This document shows positions 45,382 through 54,250 of a stretch of 64,000 bases of DNA, piece after piece. The notes beneath the pieces were generated by a model. The model searched no databases. It had not been told where the DNA came from and saw only the letters and a program-made list of their open reading frames with translations. Numbering within the stretch: position 1 is the stretch's first letter; each line of letters opens with the position of its first letter. A program made the translations under genes and the position numbers. The stretch spans positions 1 through 64,000 of the forward strand of contig JAAWQR010000008.1 of assembly GCA_022800625.1 (NCBI GenBank). Reading direction: 5' to 3'. The DNA comes from Clostridiales bacterium (GTDB lineage Bacteria > Bacillota > Clostridia > Oscillospirales > CAG-272).

Positions 45382-45413
45382 GTACTCACCCCTGTTCTTA
45401 AATACCAAAATTT

Positions 45414-45447
45414 CAAAACAGGACTGCCGATAAGAACGGCAGTCCCG
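45414..45447 (-). terminator. Terminator of the TIM-barrel glycosidase-like gene
   Basis: GGACTGCCG/CGGCAGTCC stem with a 7-nt loop and TGTTTTG after it on the minus strand. Confidence 0.65.
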
Positions 45448-45464
45448 AATTAACGCTTTTCAGC

Positions 45465-46676
45465 TTAGTTCAGCTTGATAAGCTCCATCTGTCCGGGAGC
45501 CAGCCAAATTTCATTTGCGGCAAGCGTACCCTTCTTGTCTCCTCGATTGCAGATCTCAACGCGCTGCTTTCCGTTAAGTCTGAGAATAGCAGCCTTTTCA
45601 ACCTTGTCTGTAAAGTTCAGAGCAACAGTGCAGGCTTCGTCCTGAAGAGTGTTAAGAACTACGACATAGTCGCTGCCCTCATCGTCCTTAAAGAAGCTGA
45701 TCATGCCTGAGCGGCAAACCGCACTCTCAACAAGATCGTTTGAACCGGGGAGGAAATAAAGGTATCCGCCGTAGCTTACGCCGAGACCGAAGCTGTCAAC
45801 GTGGCGAAGCTTTGCCATGATCTCACCGTGCTGAGCCATAAAGCGCTTCTGAACTCTTGCAAGGTCATAGTAGCGGGGAGTCTTTTCGCCGAACTCATCG
45901 ATGGGAGAGCCCCACAGATCGGGAGCAATCAGCTTATCGTAAAGTCTGAACCATACGACAGCGCGGCAGCCGCAGGCTACGGTCGTGCTTATCTGCCACT
46001 GGAAATCAAGCTCGCTCGGAATTCTGTAACCGTAGTGAGCGCTTGAAAGCTGGCTCGCCCAAACCTCAGCACCCGAAGCCTTTGCAGCCTTTACAACTTC
46101 TCTGATGTTATAAAAATGCTCGTCTATTCCGACGCCGTTCGGAAGAAGCTGAGCATATGTGCCGTAGCCGATAATATCTGTACCTGAATATGATGTAAAT
46201 TCACTCATCCATTCCTTAAGAGACTTATCCGGACCGAGGAGCATGCGCTCCGTGCGCTCAACGCTTCCGAGGTTTACGAAAACGGGGAATTTGGGATCAA
46301 TATCGCGGAGGATCTTGACACCCTCGAAATATGCTTCGTTTGTGGTTGTATTCGGCTCTTCGCCTACATAAAAGCCTTCAGCCGCAGGATGGATACCGAA
46401 CTCATCGTATACTTCTCTTGCGATTCTCGCGTATTTTTCAGCTCCGTTCAGATACTGTTCGAGCGACAACTCGTTTATCTGAAGGATCATCTTTACGCCG
46501 AGACGCTCAGCTAAGTCAAGCATTGCCTTGAAGTCCTCATGCGAATCCTTCTCATAAGTAAATCTCGGAGTTACGGGGTCTGTCATTCCGCAGTTTACCC
46601 AATCCACAAGCATTTCCGGCTTGTAATCCGAAAAATCCACATAGTTCCAAAATGTAAGTTTGATTCTGTTTGCCAT
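45465..46676 (-). CDS. Glycoside hydrolase-like TIM-barrel protein
   Basis: A 403-residue soluble protein without signal peptide. The first 300 residues have the strand-helix rhythm of a (beta/alpha)8 barrel, starting RIKLTFWNYVDF, with GFYVGEEPN at about residues 100-108 carrying an acidic pair at the end of strand 4, where clan GH-A enzymes keep their acid/base. WFRLYDKL and SSAHYGYR follow. The last 90 residues form a small beta domain (VVVLNTLQDEACTVALNF), as in many glycosidases. The family is not pinned down. It has a near-consensus promoter with extended -10, suggesting strong expression. Confidence 0.65.
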   Translation of the reverse strand: MANRIKLTFWNYVDFSDYKPEMLVDWVNCGMTDPVTPRFTYEKDSHEDFKAMLDLAERLGVKMILQINELSLEQYLNGAEKYARIAREVYDEFGIHPAAEGFYVGEEPNTTTNEAYFEGVKILRDIDPKFPVFVNLGSVERTERMLLGPDKSLKEWMSEFTSYSGTDIIGYGTYAQLLPNGVGIDEHFYNIREVVKAAKASGAEVWASQLSSAHYGYRIPSELDFQWQISTTVACGCRAVVWFRLYDKLIAPDLWGSPIDEFGEKTPRYYDLARVQKRFMAQHGEIMAKLRHVDSFGLGVSYGGYLYFLPGSNDLVESAVCRSGMISFFKDDEGSDYVVVLNTLQDEACTVALNFTDKVEKAAILRLNGKQRVEICNRGDKKGTLAANEIWLAPGQMELIKLN

Positions 46677-46735
46677 AAATTTTATTACCTTTCTGTTTTA
46701 AGCTTCTGTAATAAAGCAATTTAAGCATTGCACTA

Positions 46736-46764
46736 ATTATACCATATACTCCCTGTTTTATCAA
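46736..46764 (-). promoter_or_regulatory. Sigma-A promoter with extended -10 for the TIM-barrel gene
   Basis: Minus strand TTGATA (46764-46759), 17-nt spacer ending TGG, TATAAT (46741-46736). Confidence 0.75.
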
Positions 46765-46785
46765 GAAAAGAAAATAATATAATGT

Positions 46786-47835
46786 TTATTTCTGTGTTTT
46801 TACCGCACGTATCATAAAATCCACTGCCGTTTTCATTATTTCCGAGTCCTCTTCCGTTATCAGAGCATAGTCGATATCGTATATCTTGGACTTTTCAGCT
46901 TCGGGAATACCGCTTTTGCCGTACTTTTTTGCCGCAGCTGAGATCTTACCGAACACCTCGTCAAGATATTTTTCACTCCGCTCTGTCTGGTACACGTTAT
47001 GAGCGCGTCCGTGACATACTATAACACTGACATTCTCACGAGAGGTCAGCGCTTTATTTGAAACGGGAGAATTTTTCATGCTGACCGACGGATCACAGTC
47101 GCCATGAAGCAGGAGAATCGGAATGTTCCCGACAGCTATCAAAGAATCAGACGCGCTGCGGCGTGAATCAAAGCCGTTCACAATAACGGATGCTATAGAA
47201 AACAGCGGCTTCAGAAACGATAACTTTAAGCCTGATGACATGCCGACGCTGTCAACAGCTGCTCCGGCCGCGCTCTCGGGCGCGGAAAATGCAACCACTC
47301 CCGATATTTTATCTTTAACCTTGCATGAGGCACAGCATGACGCATATCCGCCCCACGAATGACCTACGAGAACGGCTTTGTAACCTGACAGCTCACTGTC
47401 TCCCGATGCAAATTTCACGGCAGACTCAAGGTCGCGCACAGACTGATAAAATCCGACAAGTGAACCTCCTTCCGAACTCATAGTTCCCGTGTTATCATAT
47501 GAGAGAACTTTAAAGCCTGCACGTGCTATCGTATTTATTTCCGTCATGTAGCTGAGATGTCCTCCGCCCATACCGTGGGCAAATATCACAAGTCCCAAAG
47601 GCTTTGTTACCGCTTCATACGTATAAACAGCACCGCGAAGAAGCTGTCCTTTATCCGACGGGAATTCCACGTCTCTTCGCATAAGCCCTTCAAAATCATC
47701 GCTTGTAAAATACTTCAGCGACGGGTTTCCGTCGCATCTTTTTGCAAATGCAGAGCGAAGAGCATAGGCCGCAGCCGCCAGCAAAAGAATTACAAGTACT
47801 GCAAAAGTTGCAGCAATTATAAGGATTGTCTTCAT
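46786..47835 (-). CDS. Membrane-anchored alpha/beta hydrolase
   Basis: A 349-residue protein with an N-terminal membrane helix (residues about 4-26) and an alpha/beta hydrolase domain outside or facing the membrane. VIFAHGMGGGHLSY gives the oxyanion region, VGHSWGGYAS the nucleophile Ser, LHGDCDPSVS the acid and HGRAHNVYQ the His. A serine-rich cap follows the nucleophile. The substrate is unknown; the layout resembles the other anchored hydrolase at 12.4 kb but sequence similarity is low. Confidence 0.8.
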   Translation of the reverse strand: MKTILIIAATFAVLVILLLAAAAYALRSAFAKRCDGNPSLKYFTSDDFEGLMRRDVEFPSDKGQLLRGAVYTYEAVTKPLGLVIFAHGMGGGHLSYMTEINTIARAGFKVLSYDNTGTMSSEGGSLVGFYQSVRDLESAVKFASGDSELSGYKAVLVGHSWGGYASCCASCKVKDKISGVVAFSAPESAAGAAVDSVGMSSGLKLSFLKPLFSIASVIVNGFDSRRSASDSLIAVGNIPILLLHGDCDPSVSMKNSPVSNKALTSRENVSVIVCHGRAHNVYQTERSEKYLDEVFGKISAAAKKYGKSGIPEAEKSKIYDIDYALITEEDSEIMKTAVDFMIRAVKTQK

Positions 47836-47885
47836 CTGTCTCCCTCCCGCCGCGCAATACGAGGCATCGTGTCTTGTTTACAGCT

Positions 47886-47914
47886 ATTGTACCATACCAC
47901 TGTTAAATTTTCAA
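47886..47914 (-). promoter_or_regulatory. Sigma-A promoter for the hydrolase at 46.8 kb
   Basis: Minus strand TTGAAA (47914-47909), 17-nt spacer, TACAAT (47891-47886). Confidence 0.7.
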
Positions 47915-48007
47915 GTGTCTGAAGCGCTGATAAAATTAAGGTCTCGTATAATTATCAAACTGCTCAAAGTCACTTGAACTCGGTGCTGCCGGCAAAAATT
48001 ATAATGT

Positions 48008-48046
48008 AAAATCCCGCGCTTGAAAATATATCAAGTACGGGATTTT
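48008..48046. terminator. Terminator downstream of the XRE gene
   Basis: AAAATCCCGCGCTTGA pairs with TCAAGTACGGGATTTT (one mismatch) around a short loop; T-rich on both strands. Confidence 0.7.
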
Positions 48047-48086
48047 TGTACGTCAAAGCCTATGCAGTTGACAGACGGAAGACAGA

Positions 48087-48338
48087 TCAATTTTCCTTTT
48101 TCTCATCTTTCCGCATCGGAGCTTCCTTGCCGATACAAGGATTCAGATCGCCAAGATTCATATTAAGAACTGACGCGACAGCCATGACGGTAGACCATTT
48201 TATGTTTTTCCCTTTTTCCATATTTTTAATGGTCTTTTCCGACACATTACTTTCATGAGCCAACTTATCTCTTGACATGCCGGACTCAATTCTGACCTTC
48301 CGCACGATATCCATGATCTCCATATTTTTAGTACTCAT
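48087..48338 (-). CDS. XRE-family helix-turn-helix regulator
   Basis: An 83-residue protein that is almost only a lambda-repressor-like DNA-binding domain: VRKVRIESGMSRDKLAHESN, VSEKTIKNMEKGKNIKWSTV and VASVLNMNLGDLNP are helices 1 to 5. There is no sensor domain. A very strong AGGAGGTGAT ribosome site precedes the ATG. The targets are unknown. The 370-nt AT-rich stretch before it is a likely place for autoregulation. Confidence 0.88.
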   Translation of the reverse strand: MSTKNMEIMDIVRKVRIESGMSRDKLAHESNVSEKTIKNMEKGKNIKWSTVMAVASVLNMNLGDLNPCIGKEAPMRKDEKKEN

Positions 48339-48709
48339 TTTATCACCTCCTTCTAAAACTTTATAATTAAATTTTATTAGGCAATAAAATACTGAGAAGT
48401 ATCCAAAGTACCCCTTATGTAAATATTATGAGTTTAAATATTCTATAATTCATTAATTTTTAAAAGAAGCAGTTTAATAATGCAACTAATTGCAAAACAG
48501 GTAAAAACAAGGGAGAAAGACACTTATTTTAATCAAAAAAGTGATATGCAGTTTTTTGATTTAAAAGAACGGAATACCACACAGTAAAAATAACACCGGG
48601 AATGCTGCAATTGTTATTTTATCCGATTATAATTTTGCTGATTCATCTATTTATTGATGTCTGTCTCAGATAACAGCGGATAAATATACGTCTTTTATGA
48701 GTCTATCCA
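48339..48709. other. AT-rich stretch between the XRE gene and trpS
   Basis: About 370 nt of low GC with no credible gene and no T-box features. A short open frame at 48480-48587 lacks a good ribosome site. I see nothing else in it. Confidence 0.5.
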
Positions 48710-48739
48710 TTGACAAAACCTCCCTTAGTATTGTATAAT
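48710..48739 (+). promoter_or_regulatory. Sigma-A promoter for trpS
   Basis: TTGACA (48710-48715), 18-nt spacer, TATAAT (48734-48739). The leader is under 30 nt, too short for a T-box. Confidence 0.8.
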
Positions 48740-48772
48740 TTTTATAGCCTTTATCATAATTCGGAGGACACA

Positions 48773-49780
48773 ATGTTTAAAGATAAAAAAGTTGTTTTTT
48801 CGGGGGTTCAGCCGTCAGGTGTACTGACGCTCGGAAACTATCTCGGAGCTATAAAAAATTTTGCCGCTTTCTCAGATGAATATAAATGCTATTACTGCGT
48901 TGTTGACGAGCACGCAATAACAGTAAGGCAGAATCCCGCCGAACTGAGACGCAGAACATATGAGACTCTCGCACTTTATATCGCATGCGGACTTGATCCC
49001 GAAAAGAACACGCTGTTCGTACAGAGCCATGTATCCGCTCACGCAGAGCTTGGCTGGATACTCGACTGCTATACCATGTTCGGAGAGCTTTCCAGAATGA
49101 CGCAGTTCAAAGATAAATCTCAAAAGAATGCCGACAACATCAACGCAGGACTTTTCACATATCCCGCACTAATGGCGGCTGATATTCTGCTTTATCAGAC
49201 CGAGCTTGTTCCCGTAGGAGTTGACCAAAAGCAGCATCTTGAGCTTGCGCGCAATGTAGCTGAGCGATTTAATTCCGTATACAGCGATACATTCGTTGTG
49301 CCGGAACCGTATATTCCGACTGAGACTGCTAAAATCATGTCGCTCGCCGAGCCGTCCAAGAAAATGTCAAAATCTGATGAAAACGAGAACGCTGTTATCA
49401 GAATTCTTGATCCGAGAGACGTTATAATTAAGAAATTCAAACGCGCGGTAACCGATTCGGGCTGTGAGGTGAGACGCGCCGAGGGAAAAGAAGGCATATC
49501 CAACCTCATGAGCATATATTCCGCTTTCACAGGCAAGAGCGACGATGAAATAACCTCTGAATTTGACGGCCGCGGATACGGCGATTTTAAGCTTGCCGTC
49601 GGTGAAGTATGCGCAGATGCGCTGGCTCCCGTTCAGGCTGAATTTGCAAGGCTTACCTCCGACAAGGCTTATCTTGAAAGCATAATGGCTCACGGCGCTG
49701 AGGACGCGGCAAGATCAGCCGCAAGAACGATGTCAAAAGTTCGCCGAAAGATCGGATTCATTGAACCGAAAAGAGTTTAG
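48773..49780 (+). CDS. trpS: Tryptophanyl-tRNA synthetase
   Basis: A 335-residue class I synthetase of standard length. The HIGH-equivalent is GNYLGA (starting at residue 21, in PSGVLTLGNYLGA) and KMSKS is at residues 197-201. GELSRMTQFKDKSQK, LFTYPALMAADILLY and GVDQKQHLELARN are TrpRS-specific. ATG 48773 follows CGGAGGA. Confidence 0.97.
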   Translation: MFKDKKVVFSGVQPSGVLTLGNYLGAIKNFAAFSDEYKCYYCVVDEHAITVRQNPAELRRRTYETLALYIACGLDPEKNTLFVQSHVSAHAELGWILDCYTMFGELSRMTQFKDKSQKNADNINAGLFTYPALMAADILLYQTELVPVGVDQKQHLELARNVAERFNSVYSDTFVVPEPYIPTETAKIMSLAEPSKKMSKSDENENAVIRILDPRDVIIKKFKRAVTDSGCEVRRAEGKEGISNLMSIYSAFTGKSDDEITSEFDGRGYGDFKLAVGEVCADALAPVQAEFARLTSDKAYLESIMAHGAEDAARSAARTMSKVRRKIGFIEPKRV

Positions 49781-49920
49781 TCTGAAAATTTAAGTTCAAG
49801 GTATACGCATATTAACTGTTTTCAGACACAATTTGTTTTTTGTACTGAGGAACAAAATTTCCTCCTGCCTTAGATCATGAGGAAACCAAAACAAATTCAA
49901 AGAAAGAGATGGTCGTATCC

Positions 49921-50148
49921 ATGCTTTTGATACTTGACCGAATCGAAGATGGTATTGCAGTGCTGACAGACAGTGACGGAAAAATTTATGAGTGCCCGTC
50001 GTATTGTTTACCTGACGGTGCGCATGAAAACTCCGCACTTGAAGCGGATATCACAGTAAGCGGAGAGATATCAGAACTTAAATATGCAGCAAATCCGAAC
50101 GCAGGGTTAAACGAGAGACGGCTGAGAGAGTTGTTTCATAAGAAATAA
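49921..50148 (+). CDS. DUF3006 family protein
   Basis: A 75-residue protein beginning MLLILDRIEDGIAVL, the typical DUF3006 opening, then a small beta-rich domain with one or two Cys (YECPSYCLP). Members are often found beside metallo-hydrolase or synthetase genes; the function is unknown. An ATG at 49909 is also possible, but the AAAGAAAGAG site is too close to it. It is about 140 nt after trpS and followed by the prs promoter. Confidence 0.65.
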   Translation: MLLILDRIEDGIAVLTDSDGKIYECPSYCLPDGAHENSALEADITVSGEISELKYAANPNAGLNERRLRELFHKK

Positions 50149-50263
50149 GGTCAAAGCAAAACTTAAAATAAAACTCGTATAAGGAATCCCATTTTTTTCG
50201 GAATTCTTTGTGAAGGTTTACGATTAAAAAAGCGACTTTTTACAACAAAACATGACTCCGTTG

Positions 50264-50272
50264 TGATATAAT
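50264..50272 (+). promoter_or_regulatory. Extended -10 promoter for prs
   Basis: TGATATAAT, the extended TGnTATAAT form, 74 nt before the start codon; no clear -35. Confidence 0.5.
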
Positions 50273-50345
50273 AATATATGTAAAGGTATCACAGCCCGAC
50301 GGCGGTGATTTTGATAAAATAAAAAACAAGGAAGGATATTTCCAA

Positions 50346-51497
50346 ATGAGAGAGAGTATGTACGGAGAGCTTAGCGTAATAGGAATGAGAGGATGCAGCC
50401 GCTTTATAAATCAGGTTGATTATTACCTGAAAGAATGGCGCAGTCACGGAGACGGCGAAGGATTCGTTATAAATGCGGAATGCCCTCGTTTCGGCTCCGG
50501 CGAGGCAAAGGGACTCCTTCACACAACCATGCGCGGTCAGGACGTTTATATTTTTTCAGATTGCTTTAATCACAGCGTAAAATATAAGATGTTCGGCGAA
50601 GAAGTGCCGATGAGTCCCGACGATCATTTCCAGGATCTAAAACGCACGATAGCGGCAATCGGAGGTAAAGCAAACAGAATTACCGTAATTATGCCGATGC
50701 TCTATGAAGGCCGTCAGCACAAAAGAAATTCAAGAGAATCTCTCGACTGCGCGCTTGCTCTTCAGGAGCTTGTCAATATGGGCGTCAGCAACATTATCAC
50801 CTTTGACGCGCACGACCCTCGTGTACAGAACGCTATACCGCTGACCGGCTTTGATAACATCCGTCCTACATACCAAATGCTTAAAGCTCTCGTAAAAAAT
50901 ATTCCCGACATCTCTCTTGACCATGACGATACAATAATTATATCACCCGATGAAGGTGCAATGTCCAGAACTATGTACTACGCATCTATCTTGGGACTTG
51001 AACTCGGAATGTTCTACAAAAGACGTAACTATTCCGTTATAATCGACGGAAAGAACCCCATTGAAGCTCATGAATATCTCGGACGCGACGTTCGCGGAAA
51101 AGATGTTATCGTAGTTGACGATATGATAGCATCGGGCGACTCGATTATCGACGTATCAAAGCAGCTCAAAGAAAAAGGCGCGCGCCGCATATTCTTCTTT
51201 GTAACTTTCGGACTTTTCGTTAACGGATTCGATGTTTTCGACAAAGCATATGCCGAAGGAATATTTGACAAATGCTTCACAACCAACCTCATTTATCAGC
51301 CTGAAGGACTCATAAACAGAGAATGGTACGCTGAAGTCAACATGTGCAAATATGTAGCTCTGCTTATTGATACTCTTAATCAGAACAAATCTATCGGAAC
51401 ACTTCTCAATCCCGTTAAAAAGATTCATACTATCCTTGACGCACAGAACGCAAAAAAAGCGGCTGAAGCGGGTGCGCAAATGAAGATAGAAGATTAA
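50346..51497 (+). CDS. prs: Divergent ribose-phosphate pyrophosphokinase
   Basis: A 383-residue enzyme that should make PRPP from ribose 5-phosphate and ATP, for nucleotide, NAD and amino acid synthesis. TTMRGQDVYIFSD, ITFDAHDP (for the usual V-D-L-H) and the PRPP loop DVIVVDDMIASGDS near residues 253-266 identify the family. It is about 65 residues longer than the common class I enzyme, and the ATP-loop region reads MLYEGRQHKRNSRESLDC rather than the usual Y-A-R-Q-D-R-K. It belongs to a distinct clostridial subfamily, so regulation by ADP may differ. A terminator follows. Confidence 0.85.
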   Translation: MRESMYGELSVIGMRGCSRFINQVDYYLKEWRSHGDGEGFVINAECPRFGSGEAKGLLHTTMRGQDVYIFSDCFNHSVKYKMFGEEVPMSPDDHFQDLKRTIAAIGGKANRITVIMPMLYEGRQHKRNSRESLDCALALQELVNMGVSNIITFDAHDPRVQNAIPLTGFDNIRPTYQMLKALVKNIPDISLDHDDTIIISPDEGAMSRTMYYASILGLELGMFYKRRNYSVIIDGKNPIEAHEYLGRDVRGKDVIVVDDMIASGDSIIDVSKQLKEKGARRIFFFVTFGLFVNGFDVFDKAYAEGIFDKCFTTNLIYQPEGLINREWYAEVNMCKYVALLIDTLNQNKSIGTLLNPVKKIHTILDAQNAKKAAEAGAQMKIED

Positions 51498-51513
51498 AAT
51501 AGACATATAAATC

Positions 51514-51562
51514 GTCTTGCGGAAACTTTGAACGCTTTTCATTCTCCGCAAGACAGTGTTTT
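51514..51562 (+). terminator. Terminator of prs
   Basis: GTCTTGCGGA/TCCGCAAGAC, 10-bp perfect stem with a 21-nt loop, then AGTGTTTTTC. Confidence 0.75.
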
Positions 51563-51643
51563 TCTTCCGTATAAAAACAAAATTCCGCTTAAATCGGAAT
51601 ATATGCGGTAAAAATTAAAGAAAGGTACGGTTTAATCACATAA

Positions 51644-53347
51644 ATGCAGAAACTGAAAAATCAGGCGGCGTCTCTTATTGCTGATTCTGTTAAAAAGCTT
51701 TGGAGCTTTGACGAACTTGACACATCTGAGCTTGCTTCAATGCTTGAATATCCGCCGGACGAAACGATGGGAGACCTTGCGTTCCCATGCTTTAAGCTGA
51801 GCCGTTCTCTGAGAGCCGCTCCGCCGAAGATCGCCGCAGCTATTGCCGAAAATATAAGCACAGACGCTTTTTCCGAAATAAACGCGGTCGGAGGATATCT
51901 GAATTTTAAGATATCTCCCGCAAGCCTTGAAGATATTCTTAAAGAAGTTGAAGAAAAAGGCGATAAATACGGCGCGTCTGACATTGGAAACAGGAAAACC
52001 GTCGTTCTCGACTATTCTTCCCCGAACATTTCAAAGCCGTTCCATATAGGTCACCTCGGAACTACCGTTATAGGGCACTCACTGAAGCTTCTCCATGAGT
52101 TTGCAGGCTATAAATGTGTCGGAATCAATCACCTCGGAGACTGGGGTACTCAGAACGGCAAGCAGATCGTAGCTTTTAAGAGATGGGGAGACCGCGAAAA
52201 GGTAGAGCGTGAAGGAATCGATGCACTTGTTGAGCTTTACGTTAAATTCCATGAAGAAGCCGAAAAAGATCCCTCGCTTAACGACGCGGCAAGAGCCGAA
52301 TTCAAAAAGCTTGAAGAGCACGATCCCGAAAATATCGCCCTCTGGAAATGGTTTGTCGACGTAAGCTTCAAGGAATACGAGGTCACGTACAAACAGCTCG
52401 GAATCTCCTTCGACAGCTACAACGGTGAGAGCTTTTATTCAGACAAAATGCCGGCTCAGGTAGAAAAGATGAAAGAACTCGGTCTTTTAAAGCTTGACGA
52501 CGGCGCGTCTATTATTGATCTTTCCGAATATAATATGCCGCCGTGCCTTATTTTGAAGAGTGACGGCACGACTCTGTATCCGACACGCGATATCGCGGCT
52601 GCGGTATACCGCAACAATACTTACGACTTTGACAAGTGCATTTATGTTACCTCGTCAGGACAGAGTCTCCACTTTGCACAGTGGTTCAAGGTCGTTGAGC
52701 TTATGGGTTACGACTTTTATGATAAGCTCATTCATGTTCCCTACGGTACTGTCAGCATAGGCGGAGCTAAGCTTGCAACGAGAAGCGGAAACGTCGTTCT
52801 GTTAAAGGATCTTTTCCGTCAATCTGTTGAAAAGGTTCGCGAGATCATGGACGAAAAGAATCCCGATCTTGAAAACCGCGATGAAGTTTCCGAAGCTGTC
52901 GGAGTCGGCGCTATCGTATTCAACTACCTATTCAACAGCAGAATAAAGGATATAAACTTTACTCTTGAGTCAGCGCTCAGCTTTGAAGGAAACACAGGTC
53001 CTTACGCACAATACACATATGCACGCACATGCAGTATTCTTGAGCGCAGCGGTGATTTGCCGTCGGGCGGTAAGCTTACATCTCCCGAAGAGGGCGAAGT
53101 GCTTCGCACCCTTGCAAAATTCCCCGAGAGAGTATCAGCGGCAATTGAAGAATACGAGCCGTCAAATATCACGAGATATATAATTGATCTTTGCACAGCG
53201 TTCAACAGATTCTATCACAATTGCCCGATACTTCAGGCAGAGGACGACGATGTAAAGGCGATAAGACTGCGTATAACGGCTGCTGTGAACAATGTTCTGG
53301 GAACAGCTCTTCACCTCATTTGCATGAAAACTCCGAATAAAATTTAA
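51644..53347 (+). CDS. argS: Arginyl-tRNA synthetase
   Basis: A 567-residue class I synthetase. The HIGH motif is at residues 134-137 (KPFHIGHLGTT); NHLGDWGTQNGKQIVAFKRW and TLYPTRDIAAAVYR are ArgRS-specific. The KMSKS loop is degenerate (KLATRSGNVV), as is normal for this branch. The additional N-terminal domain and the C-terminal DALR anticodon-binding domain (SNITRYIIDLCTAFNRFYH) are present. It charges tRNA-Arg, one gene of which is at 25.0 kb. It shares a unit with yebC (24-nt gap). Confidence 0.96.
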   Translation: MQKLKNQAASLIADSVKKLWSFDELDTSELASMLEYPPDETMGDLAFPCFKLSRSLRAAPPKIAAAIAENISTDAFSEINAVGGYLNFKISPASLEDILKEVEEKGDKYGASDIGNRKTVVLDYSSPNISKPFHIGHLGTTVIGHSLKLLHEFAGYKCVGINHLGDWGTQNGKQIVAFKRWGDREKVEREGIDALVELYVKFHEEAEKDPSLNDAARAEFKKLEEHDPENIALWKWFVDVSFKEYEVTYKQLGISFDSYNGESFYSDKMPAQVEKMKELGLLKLDDGASIIDLSEYNMPPCLILKSDGTTLYPTRDIAAAVYRNNTYDFDKCIYVTSSGQSLHFAQWFKVVELMGYDFYDKLIHVPYGTVSIGGAKLATRSGNVVLLKDLFRQSVEKVREIMDEKNPDLENRDEVSEAVGVGAIVFNYLFNSRIKDINFTLESALSFEGNTGPYAQYTYARTCSILERSGDLPSGGKLTSPEEGEVLRTLAKFPERVSAAIEEYEPSNITRYIIDLCTAFNRFYHNCPILQAEDDDVKAIRLRITAAVNNVLGTALHLICMKTPNKI

Positions 53348-53371
53348 TAACCGAAAGGATTCCTATAAATT

Positions 53372-54103
53372 ATGTCAGGACACAGTAAGTGGAATAATAT
53401 CAAAAACAAGAAAGCAAAAACCGATGCACAGAAAGCAAAAGTCTTTACAAGAATCGGTAAAGAGATCGTAATGGCAGTTCGTGCCGGCGGCGGAAATCCC
53501 GATACAAACGGAAAGCTGCGCGACCTCATCGCTAAGGCTAAATCTCTCAACGTACCGAATGACAACATTGAGCGCGCTATCAAAAAGGCTGTCGGAGACG
53601 ACAGCGTAACGTATGAAGAAATATACTACGAGGGGTACGGTCCGTCAGGCGTTGCCGTAATCGTTGAAACAGCAACCGACAACAGAAACAGAACCGCGTC
53701 CGACGTCAGGCACTACTTTGACAAATACGGCGGAAATCTCGGACAGTCAGGCTGTGTAAGCTACCTGTTTGAAGATAAGGGAGTTATCGTTATTCTTGCT
53801 GAGGACGGCGTAGACGAGGATGCACTGATGGAAGCGGCTCTTGATGCAGGCGCGGCCGATTTCATGTCTGACGGAGACGCATTTGTGATCTACACAGAAA
53901 CTTCCGACCTGTCAGCCGTCAGAGAAGCTCTTGAAGGCGCAGGATATACGATTGAAAGCGCTGAAAACGACAAAATACCTTCAAATTATATTACTCTCGA
54001 GAGCGAGGACGATATCAAGAACATGAATCTTCTGATCGAACATCTCGAGGACAACGATGATGTACAGAATATTTACCATAACTGGGAAAACTGTGACGAA
54101 TAA
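53372..54103 (+). CDS. yebC: YebC/TACO1-family translation regulator
   Basis: A 243-residue protein of the family that helps ribosomes through difficult (for example proline-rich) stretches and was earlier annotated as a transcriptional regulator. The signature MSGHSKWNNIKNKKAKTDAQ is at the N-terminus, followed by FTRIGKEI and VPNDNIERAIKKA. The three-domain layout and length are typical. Its place directly after argS fits a role in translation. Confidence 0.95.
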   Translation: MSGHSKWNNIKNKKAKTDAQKAKVFTRIGKEIVMAVRAGGGNPDTNGKLRDLIAKAKSLNVPNDNIERAIKKAVGDDSVTYEEIYYEGYGPSGVAVIVETATDNRNRTASDVRHYFDKYGGNLGQSGCVSYLFEDKGVIVILAEDGVDEDALMEAALDAGAADFMSDGDAFVIYTETSDLSAVREALEGAGYTIESAENDKIPSNYITLESEDDIKNMNLLIEHLEDNDDVQNIYHNWENCDE

Positions 54104-54144
54104 GCTCACATAAAACTCTGAGTTTTTATGCTGTACAAAAAGTT

Positions 54145-54179
54145 TTCCCCACAGAATGCCTTAAACCTTCTGTGGGGAA
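54145..54179. terminator. Hairpin after yebC
   Basis: TTCCCCACAGAA/TTCTGTGGGGAA, 12-bp perfect stem with an 11-nt loop. No T run follows on the plus strand, so termination is uncertain. Confidence 0.5.
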
Positions 54180-54250
54180 TGCTGTACCCGGTATATACAT
54201 ATATCAAGTCATAAATTTGCCGTAAAAATACGGCAGAACGGAGCTTTATT

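Noticed and set aside
48480-48587. 35-codon open frame between the XRE gene and trpS
   Set aside because: No good ribosome site, no similarity, and random-looking composition in an AT-rich spacer.
48740-48772. T-box leader before trpS
   Set aside because: The promoter leaves under 30 nt of leader and no T-box sequence or terminator is present.
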